Below are positions 31,008 to 35,141 of a stretch of 35,141 bases of DNA, one piece after another (the stretch's first letter is position 1; each line of letters opens with the position of its first letter). The notes under the pieces are model-generated. The model did not search any database. It was not told the DNA's origin and worked only from the letters and a program-made list of their open reading frames with translations. Where the stretch lies: the IMG/VR virus record IMGVR_UViG_3300034073_000559, positions 1 to 35,141 of that record; one strand, 5' to 3'. The stretch comes from a virus. Both the position numbers and the translations under genes were made by a program.

Positions 31008-31855
31008 TGACAACTGAAGGGGAACGACCTACATTCGGCAGTCTGTTCGCAGGTGTCGGCGGCTTTGATCTAGGCATGGAAGCAGCAGGCTGGCGATGTG
31101 GATTTCAAGTTGAATGGGACAAGAACTGTCAACAGACGCTTGCTTACCATTGGCCTGATGTACCGCGATGGGGCGACGTATGCGAAGTAAACGGTGCAGA
31201 CCTACCGCCCGTGGACTGCATCACGTTCGGTTCACCATGTCAGGACTTGTCTGTTGCCGGCAAACGTGCAGGTTTGTCCGGCGGTCGATCATCCATGTTC
31301 TACGAAGCCATGAGAATTATTAGGGAGATGCGAAATGCAACTGGAAATGTTTACCCCCGATACATCATCTGGGAAAACGTCGTGGGAGCCCTGTCTAGCC
31401 GAAATGGTGACGACTTTGAGGCGGTCTTGCGAGAAATGGCAGACGCAGGGGCGACTTTCCTTGAATGGGCCGTGCTTGACGCGCAGTTCTTCGGAGTCCC
31501 CCAAAGGCGTAGAAGAGTGTTCGTCATCGCTGGCTTTGATTCTGCAAAAGCCAACGGAAGTGGACAAGAAATACTCTCTGTCGGTGAAGGCCGCGCAAGG
31601 CATTCTTCGACGGGCGACGAATCGTGGGAAGAATCTTCCGAAGAAACTGATGACGGCTTTGGAACAGATTGCGAGCAGTTAGACCTGTTCGGTGAATCAA
31701 GCCACGCAACCTATTCACCCGGTTTCGGCACTCTTCGTGCGTCTAGCGGAACTGTGGGGGGGGGGCAGCGAGACATTGTTGGTTCGCTCAACACGAGCGA
31801 TGCGAAATGGGTGAATAATCAGTATGTCGCAGAAGGGAAACTCATTGTCCAATGA
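31007..31855 (+). CDS. C5 cytosine methyltransferase, N-terminal part (split)
   Basis: 282 residues ending early. Motif I FAGVGGFDLG (14-23) binds AdoMet; motif IV FGSPCQDLS carries the catalytic C78; motif VI is WENV (122-125); motif VIII is QRRRR (166-170). The protein breaks off (…EGKLIVQ-stop) in the variable region, before motifs IX and X, which lie in another frame at 31948-32583. The bases 31756-31765 are ten G. The gene would methylate cytosine in phage DNA, perhaps against restriction. Translation of a functional enzyme needs two frame changes, so the gene is broken, recoded, phase-variable or mis-assembled. Confidence 0.85.
   Translation: MTTEGERPTFGSLFAGVGGFDLGMEAAGWRCGFQVEWDKNCQQTLAYHWPDVPRWGDVCEVNGADLPPVDCITFGSPCQDLSVAGKRAGLSGGRSSMFYEAMRIIREMRNATGNVYPRYIIWENVVGALSSRNGDDFEAVLREMADAGATFLEWAVLDAQFFGVPQRRRRVFVIAGFDSAKANGSGQEILSVGEGRARHSSTGDESWEESSEETDDGFGTDCEQLDLFGESSHATYSPGFGTLRASSGTVGGGQRDIVGSLNTSDAKWVNNQYVAEGKLIVQ
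31335..31682 (+). CDS. Nested gene inside the methyltransferase (other frame)
   Basis: 115 residues, read +1 relative to the methyltransferase. It begins MQLEMFTPDTSSGKTSWEPC and ends with KAAQGILRRATNRGKNLPKK then LMTALEQIA. The pattern Y-x-L-S-x-K-A-x-x-G-I-L-R-R-A-x-x-R-G-K-x-L-P is one I know from small phage proteins linked to methyltransferase genes, including stand-alone copies, so it is not a chance frame. AGGGAG at 31322-31327 lies 7 bases before ATG 31335. The same bases encode motifs VI and VIII and part of the variable region in the methyltransferase frame. Role unknown. Confidence 0.7.
   Translation: MQLEMFTPDTSSGKTSWEPCLAEMVTTLRRSCEKWQTQGRLSLNGPCLTRSSSESPKGVEECSSSLALILQKPTEVDKKYSLSVKAAQGILRRATNRGKNLPKKLMTALEQIASS
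31756..31765 (+). repeat. Poly-G tract 1 (G10)
   Basis: Ten consecutive G bases inside the methyltransferase variable region. The zero frame stays coherent on both sides (TVGGGQRDIVGSLN). Confidence 0.9.
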
Positions 31856-31931
31856 TCCAATCGTATTCGGGCATACGCAGGGTCTTGACGTTCAAGCCTC
31901 TGATGTAGCCAGCCCGACCCTGCGAGCAAAC

Positions 31932-31941
31932 GGGGGGGGGG
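31932..31941 (+). repeat. Poly-G tract 2 (G10)
   Basis: Ten consecutive G bases between the two methyltransferase parts. With nine G the frame reading SPTLRANGGG would continue into LAVAFQPG and the C-terminal part; with ten it runs into a stop. Confidence 0.9.
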
Positions 31942-31947
31942 CTTGCC

Positions 31948-32583
31948 GTGGCATTTCAACCCGGTCTAATGGTTCGACAAGGTGCAGACATGGCAGGTGA
32001 AATCTCACCAACCTTGCGAGCCGAAGCACACGCAGGGGACAACGCACCGCACGTTTTGATTATTGACGGAAGGCGCACAGACGATGTGCGCGTGAATGAA
32101 GGGGTGGTTCATACTTTGGAAGCAAGAATGGGTACTGGTGGTAACAATGTTCCGATGGTTGCAGAAACCACTTCCGATGTGGTCGGCTCGTTGCAGGAAC
32201 GAAACTATAAAGGGCCTAATCATGAGAACGCCCGTGACGGTCAATTGGTCATCGTCAAAGATGAAGCATTCGGTTTGCAAGGAACAATGATCAACAGGCA
32301 AGACCACAACGGGCCTAGCGGTCAGGGGGTGTCAAAACCCGGTGAGCCGATGTATACGCTCACATCTACAGACGTTCACGCTGTTGCTACGCCACAGATG
32401 ACTGTTCGACGTTTGACCCCCATTGAATGCGAACGCCTAATGGGTTGGCCTGACGACCACACGCTTCACAGGGCAGACGGCAGAACCAATGCGGATTCCA
32501 CCCGGTACAAGATGTGTGGCAACGGGGTCGCCAGCCCGGTAGCAGAGTGGATCGGGCGAAACCTGCTGGAAAAGGGCTTTTAG
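31948..32583 (+). CDS. C5 cytosine methyltransferase, C-terminal part (split)
   Basis: 211 residues from GTG 31948 if translated alone. The first 140 are the variable, repeat-like region typical of large phage C5 methyltransferases (GEISPTLRAEAHAGDN, VVHTLEARMGTGGNN, DVVGSLQERNYKG). Motif IX begins at RRLTPIECERLMGWPDDHT and motif X at RYKMCGNGVASPVAEWIGR. Alone it lacks the AdoMet site and catalytic Cys, so it must be joined to the upstream part to be active. In frame it can extend back through the second poly-G tract to the coherent AAC-(GGG)3 reading if one G is removed. Confidence 0.8.
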   Translation: MAFQPGLMVRQGADMAGEISPTLRAEAHAGDNAPHVLIIDGRRTDDVRVNEGVVHTLEARMGTGGNNVPMVAETTSDVVGSLQERNYKGPNHENARDGQLVIVKDEAFGLQGTMINRQDHNGPSGQGVSKPGEPMYTLTSTDVHAVATPQMTVRRLTPIECERLMGWPDDHTLHRADGRTNADSTRYKMCGNGVASPVAEWIGRNLLEKGF

Positions 32584-32601
32584 AGCCGTTTATTTGCCCC
32601 C

Positions 32602-32656
32602 TAAGCCCCGATAGCCCCTAGATCGGGCATGGGTAGCCCCTACCGCTGGTAGCCCC
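32602..32656 (+). repeat. TAGCCCC repeats and hairpins (operator/origin candidate)
   Basis: TAAGCCCC (32602) and three TAGCCCC copies (32612, 32634, 32650) lie in a 55-base stretch upstream of the second promoter. CCCGAT/ATCGGG (32607-32612, 32622-32627) and GGTAG/CTACC (32632-32636, 32640-32644) can form small hairpins. Irregular spacing (10, 22, 16) argues against classic iterons. Binding of a regulator is possible. Confidence 0.45.
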
Positions 32657-32699
32657 GTACAGGCGGTCTATGTAACTTTTCTGTGACAATGAACAAAAC

Positions 32700-32730
32700 T
32701 TGCCACAAGCACCCCGAATTGGTGTATAGT
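32700..32730 (+). promoter_or_regulatory. Promoter of second operon (copy of leftward promoter)
   Basis: TTGCCA (32700-32705) and TATAGT (32725-32730) are 19 bases apart (18 if TGCCAC is used). GGTGTATAGTTCTGTTCATG (32721-32740) is identical to the leftward promoter's start region. ATG 32738 is 7 bases after the -10 box, so the transcript would begin at or near it. A second in-frame ATG (32762) has a ribosome site. Confidence 0.75.
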
Positions 32731-32761
32731 TCTGTTCATGACAACAACGAAGGGGAACACA

Positions 32762-33013
32762 ATGGAAACCACAAACCGCTACTTCCGTCACGGGCAAATC
32801 ATGTTCGCTCTGCCAATGGCAATCGGTGACACGGCAGTTACCAACAAAGACCTGTCGCCTACCAAGACCACGATCAAGAACATCACGAAGGTTCAGTCGG
32901 GCGAGGCAGTCAAGGGTTACGCAGGCAGGTACATCTACCCGAACGGTTACGCCTACGTTCTGCACCTCTCAACTGGCACAACCGCCATCTACGCAGGTGA
33001 CGAGATCGCATGA
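32762..33013 (+). CDS. Small basic beta protein, first in second operon
   Basis: 83 residues: ETTNRYFRHGQIMFALPMAI, then TKTTIKNITKVQSGEAVKGY and YAYVLHLSTGTTAIYAGDEI. ATG 32762 has AAGGGGAACACA upstream (same leader as the leftward gene at 23905) and is my choice; ATG 32738 would give 91 residues from a leaderless transcript. No family recognised; the pattern suggests a small beta-rich protein. It overlaps the next gene (ATGA). Confidence 0.65.
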   Translation: METTNRYFRHGQIMFALPMAIGDTAVTNKDLSPTKTTIKNITKVQSGEAVKGYAGRYIYPNGYAYVLHLSTGTTAIYAGDEIA

Positions 33014-33384
33014 GCAACTGGTTACACGCACCCGAACTGTGGCGAGCGCAAGCCTGCCAACGCACATCGCCACACATGACGATCAAAGAACTGGTCGCCT
33101 ACTACGCCATAGATCGCAAGGTGGCGCAGGAACTGTGGGGCGACGACGCAACACCTGAAGTCAAGGCGAGGAAGGTCAAACCAGTCGATGCCTTGATGAC
33201 CTATGCAAGAACAAACCTGTTCGCACACATCACCAGCAAGCAGGTCTGCGAGATGTGTCAATGCTCGCTACCCACCGCATTACGCTTGCTGGAAGCACGA
33301 CCAGATGTGTTCCGCAAGTTGAAGCGTGGAACGTGGGAAGTACGCGACCCGCAAGCAGATCGACAAGCAGAGAAGGGGAAATGA
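33010..33384 (+). CDS. HTH DNA-binding-like protein
   Basis: 124 residues. NWLHAPELWRAQACQRTSPH starts a helical front; the C-terminal part (ITSKQVCEMCQCSLPTALRL, LEARPDVFRKLKRGTWEVRD) fits a winged helix-turn-helix whose wing ends in the basic KRGTWEV. ATG 33010 overlaps the previous stop. Such proteins occur in actinophage early operons as regulators. A role in controlling the copies of the TATAGT promoter is conceivable but not shown. Confidence 0.65.
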   Translation: MSNWLHAPELWRAQACQRTSPHMTIKELVAYYAIDRKVAQELWGDDATPEVKARKVKPVDALMTYARTNLFAHITSKQVCEMCQCSLPTALRLLEARPDVFRKLKRGTWEVRDPQADRQAEKGK

Positions 33385-33385
33385 A

Positions 33386-33595
33386 ATGAGCAACGAAATC
33401 AAACGCACCGACTACCGGGTTGAACCGGGTCTTTATCAAGTTGGTGAACTACAGATCATGAATGGCGGCCCTCGTCATTGGCAACTTCGAGACGAGTACG
33501 GAGACATCATTGAGTTTTACCCGACGCTGAAGGCAGCGTTTGAATCGTGGTACGTCTTGAACGAGATGCTCAAGATGAAAGACGCGGTGGCGTGA
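33386..33595 (+). CDS. Small protein, unrecognised family
   Basis: 69 residues: SNEIKRTDYRVEPGLYQVGE, then LQIMNGGPRHWQLRDEYGDI and FESWYVLNEMLKMKDAV. It looks like a small alpha-beta fold (three strands, then a helix). ATG 33386 has AAGGGGAA at 33373-33380; an upstream reading from 33326 overlaps the previous gene. It overlaps the next start (TGATG). Confidence 0.65.
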   Translation: MSNEIKRTDYRVEPGLYQVGELQIMNGGPRHWQLRDEYGDIIEFYPTLKAAFESWYVLNEMLKMKDAVA

Positions 33596-33882
33596 TGAGC
33601 GCAACAAAAGAATTCATTCACGAGATGATGCAACGCATTGAAGATCAGACCGCCGAACACCTACCCGGGCGAGTCGTCAACGCAGTTGCATGGGACATGG
33701 GCGATTCGGGAACCGATCTAAACGTGACCGTGTACGGGGGCTTCTGCTGCAACGTGGCGATGAACCCCTACACGATCACATACACGGTCGCTACACGACA
33801 ATTCACTTCGACCTTCACGGGCGAAGATGCACACCTAGCCGCAGCACAAATCGTGTCGTGGCTGATCACAGAGGGAGAATAA
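33595..33882 (+). CDS. Small protein, unrecognised family
   Basis: 95 residues from ATG 33595 (TGATG overlap). N-terminal helix (SATKEFIHEMMQRIEDQTAE), then strands (VVNAVAWDMGDSGTDLNVTV, NPYTITYTVATRQFTSTF) and a last helix (DAHLAAAQIVSWLI). The helix-strand-strand-strand-helix layout suggests a compact single domain. No family or catalytic residues recognised. An out-of-frame reading over 33690-34034 is a shadow. Confidence 0.65.
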   Translation: MSATKEFIHEMMQRIEDQTAEHLPGRVVNAVAWDMGDSGTDLNVTVYGGFCCNVAMNPYTITYTVATRQFTSTFTGEDAHLAAAQIVSWLITEGE

Positions 33883-33885
33883 GAA

Positions 33886-34074
33886 ATGGGAATCATCAGA
33901 GCATTCGGGGTCGCATGCGACAAGTGCGGTCACGAACACGCAACGCCGATGCCATCAGCAACGATCCTGCGGTCGATCCTGAAGAGCATGGGCTGGACTA
34001 TCTCCGGCAACAAGTTCACCTGCGGCAACTGTAACGGCAACTGGAAGCCCCAACCCGAAGGTGACGCGGCATGA
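33886..34074 (+). CDS. Zinc-ribbon-like small protein
   Basis: 62 residues with two cysteine pairs, CDKC (11-14) and CGNC (46-49), separated by a helix (ATILRSILKSMGWTI), a zinc-ribbon spacing. It may bind nucleic acid or a host protein; such ribbons are common in small early phage proteins. ATG 33886 follows AGGGAGAATAAG. It overlaps the next gene by 4 bases. Confidence 0.7.
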   Translation: MGIIRAFGVACDKCGHEHATPMPSATILRSILKSMGWTISGNKFTCGNCNGNWKPQPEGDAA

Positions 34075-34265
34075 TGCGAGTAACCAACCGCGCCCGGTGG
34101 AACCGAACAAAAGGCTGGACAGCGTTTGCCTGCTGGCTAACCGCCATCATTGCGGTCGGTGGACTTGAAGATCCTGACGCAACCCGCCCGTCGAACTATC
34201 CGCTGGGAATCATCATGCTGGCCTGCTGCGCGTACATCATGTCCACGATCTACCGCAGACGCTGA
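34071..34265 (+). CDS. Small two-helix membrane protein
   Basis: 64 residues: a basic start (MMRVTNRARWNRTKG), two membrane helices (WTAFACWLTAIIAVGGL and LGIIMLACCAYIMSTIY) and an RRR end. ATG 34071 overlaps the previous stop. It may be inserted in the host inner membrane, for example as a superinfection or host-control factor. No family recognised. Confidence 0.65.
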   Translation: MMRVTNRARWNRTKGWTAFACWLTAIIAVGGLEDPDATRPSNYPLGIIMLACCAYIMSTIYRRR

Positions 34266-34285
34266 ACACAACCTGACGCACGTTG

Positions 34286-34305
34286 GCCCCCGTTTCGGCG
34301 GGGGC
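34286..34305 (+). terminator. Intrinsic terminator
   Basis: GCCCCC (34286-34291) and GGGGGC (34300-34305) form a stem with an 8-base loop, followed by CTTTCGTG. It lies 20 bases after the previous stop and probably ends the second operon. Confidence 0.75.
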
Positions 34306-34327
34306 TTTCGTGTATCTTGACGCACCT

Positions 34328-34489
34328 ATGAAGCGTCAAACCCTGCTGAACGCAATCCACTTCCTGCAACGGGTCGTAGTCCGGGGCGACGACGAACAAC
34401 TGCTGGTGCAGACCGTCGAAGAACTACAACGCGAACTGAACAAAACAAATCAGAAGAAAGCACCCAACCAGAACACAACTGGTGCGTAA
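34328..34489 (+). CDS. Small helical protein after terminator
   Basis: 53 residues: KRQTLLNAIHFLQRVVVRGD, LLVQTVEELQRELNK and a polar tail. Predicted as two helices. The start lies just beyond the terminator hairpin, with no clear ribosome site; TATCTT at 34313-34318 may be a -10 box, giving a leaderless or near-leaderless transcript, but no -35 is apparent. It overlaps the next gene by 8 bases. Confidence 0.55.
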   Translation: MKRQTLLNAIHFLQRVVVRGDDEQLLVQTVEELQRELNKTNQKKAPNQNTTGA

Positions 34490-34706
34490 CATTTCGTTCA
34501 TGGGCGAATCCTACGAAGCCGACTACTACGCAGCCGTAGTTGATGACCTGCGCGTTGCCAACGAACGCCTGAACGACGCAGTAGCCACAGTACGCACCCG
34601 GGCATCCAACGCCGATCAACTGATCTGTGAACTACTGAAGTGCCTTGAAGATGGCAACCCCATTGAAGATGTGGTGATCCGTATGCACCACCACGTTGCC
34701 CTGTGA
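34482..34706 (+). CDS. Small acidic helical protein
   Basis: 74 residues from GTG 34482: RNISFMGESYEADYYAAVVD, DLRVANERLNDAVATVR and LICELLKCLEDGNPIEDVVI. Mostly helical with coiled-coil-like spacing. It overlaps both neighbours. No family recognised. An alternative minus-strand reading over the same bases has no ribosome site or coupling. Confidence 0.6.
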   Translation: MRNISFMGESYEADYYAAVVDDLRVANERLNDAVATVRTRASNADQLICELLKCLEDGNPIEDVVIRMHHHVAL

Positions 34707-34771
34707 ACATCATTGTTCTAACGCTTGTTTCATTTGCGATACTTCACTACGCAGCGCGACACATTCACTAA
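34703..34771 (+). CDS. 22-residue membrane peptide
   Basis: GTG 34703 in a GTGA overlap gives MNIIVLTLVSFAILHYAARH then IH, a single hydrophobic helix with a basic end. Its stop shares a base with the HNH gene start (TAATG at 34769-34773). The exact coupling supports translation, but the length makes it uncertain. Confidence 0.45.
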   Translation: MNIIVLTLVSFAILHYAARHIH

Positions 34772-35073
34772 TGCCGATCCCCAAACCTTGCCTTGACTGC
34801 GGAGAACCTACCACCAACGGCACACGCTGCACAGACTGCGAACAACAGAAACAGCGCAAACGCAACGCCAGACGCGACCACTACAAAGGCGACTACAAAC
34901 GCCTAGCCGCAGCAGTACGAGCCAATGCCATCACCTGCCACCTCTGCGGACAAGGCGCAAGACCAGACGACCCGTGGCAAGCAGACCACATCCGACCGGG
35001 CGACCCCACCAGCCCACTAGCGGCAGCCCATCGCACCTGCAACGCATCGAAGGGCAACCGAACCCCCGACTGA
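34771..35073 (+). CDS. HNH endonuclease
   Basis: 100 residues. An N-terminal zinc-type set (C7, C10, C20, C23) is followed by CHLC (56-59), the HNH core ADHIRPGD (71-78, with D72-H73) and AAAHRTCNASKGN (H87, N91). HNH enzymes of this type, coded beside the terminase genes, assist DNA cleavage at the packaging site in cos-type phages. If the ends of this window join, the terminase genes begin 129 bases downstream. ATG 34771 overlaps the preceding stop. Confidence 0.9.
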   Translation: MPIPKPCLDCGEPTTNGTRCTDCEQQKQRKRNARRDHYKGDYKRLAAAVRANAITCHLCGQGARPDDPWQADHIRPGDPTSPLAAAHRTCNASKGNRTPD

Positions 35074-35141
35074 ACCCGACGACCCCCACCCGGCAAATTC
35101 GGGGGGTGGGTGCAAACTCGTCAGATTGGGTGACGCAGTAC
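35074..35141. other. End region, possible packaging-site neighbourhood
   Basis: The last 68 bases hold ACCCCC (35083-35088) and GGGGGT that can pair across a 14-base loop, then a non-coding tail. With bases 1-61 they would make a 129-base gap between HNH and terminase genes, where cos sites usually lie. No repeat shared by the two ends is visible. Confidence 0.4.

Noticed and set aside
31289-31603. Minus-strand frame opposite the methyltransferase
   Set aside because: Unlike the accepted nested plus-strand gene it has no ribosome site and no recognisable motif.
32602-32656. TAGCCCC units as a CRISPR array
   Set aside because: Units are only 7-8 bases, spacing is irregular, and there are no spacers of equal size.
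1-35141. Search for integrase, excisionase, repressor, attachment site, tRNA genes and reverse transcriptase (diversity-generating) elements
   Set aside because: None recognised by reading the translations and intergenic regions; a profile or tRNA search could still find diverged ones.

Overview
The window reads as the complete or nearly complete genome of a tailed, long-tailed (siphovirus-type) bacteriophage of an actinobacterium. A WhiB-family iron-sulfur regulator, a class found only in Actinobacteria and their phages, is the best host clue. Frequent GTG/TTG starts, ATGA/GTGA gene overlaps, a likely leaderless promoter and a Thr-rich surface-type protein fit this. Base composition looks moderately GC-rich by eye (not computed). 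No integrase, excisionase, recognisable immunity repressor, DNA polymerase, DnaB-type helicase or tRNA gene was seen, so the phage appears lytic (or its integration genes are absent or unrecognised) and dependent on host replication enzymes.

Layout. (1) 62-6531, rightward: packaging and head genes (small and large terminase, portal, a likely decoration protein, a multidomain prohead protease, HK97-fold major capsid protein). (2) 6547-10229: a strong hairpin after the capsid gene, then a sugar-handling cluster of two GT-B-type glycosyltransferases, one GT2 and a GDP-mannose-3,5-epimerase-like enzyme, inserted inside the head genes. (3) 10226-15546: head-tail connector, tail terminator, major tail protein, tail-assembly chaperones joined by a -1 frameshift at CCCTTTG, a tail completion-like protein, and the tape measure. 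(4) 15547-19661: tail tip and fibre genes with carbohydrate-binding/LamG-like modules, lower in GC by eye. (5) 19643-23597: a secreted Thr-rich anchored protein, holin-like small membrane proteins, an M15 peptidase endolysin, a small HTH-like protein, and a calcineurin-type phosphoesterase. (6) Two hairpin terminators at 23601-23686 separate this rightward block from two small leftward genes (23705-24101).

(7) 24102-24254 is a divergent control region with a 14-bp inverted repeat overlapping the -35 elements. It drives the leftward pair and a rightward early/middle block (24255-32583): YqaJ exonuclease plus ERF annealing protein, small zinc-binding and winged-helix proteins, WhiB, a PAPS-reductase-like PP-loop enzyme, a nuclease-like protein, a replication-initiator HTH protein with a loader-like partner, three short MTDDIV-family genes, a secreted lysozyme-like transglycosylase, and a C5 cytosine methyltransferase. 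The methyltransferase is split by frameshifts around poly-G tracts, and a second gene is nested in it in another frame. (8) 32584-35073: a second operon starting from a near copy of the leftward promoter, carrying small accessory genes and ending in an HNH endonuclease that, if the ends join, lies beside the terminase genes as in cos-type phages.

Most worth checking: the gene nested in the methyltransferase, the G10 tracts and broken reading frame of that methyltransferase, the in-frame internal start that would release the protease from its fusion partner, the two out-of-phase starts four bases apart before the first glycosyltransferase, the apparent ATC start of the Thr-rich surface protein, and the duplicated leaderless-type promoter.
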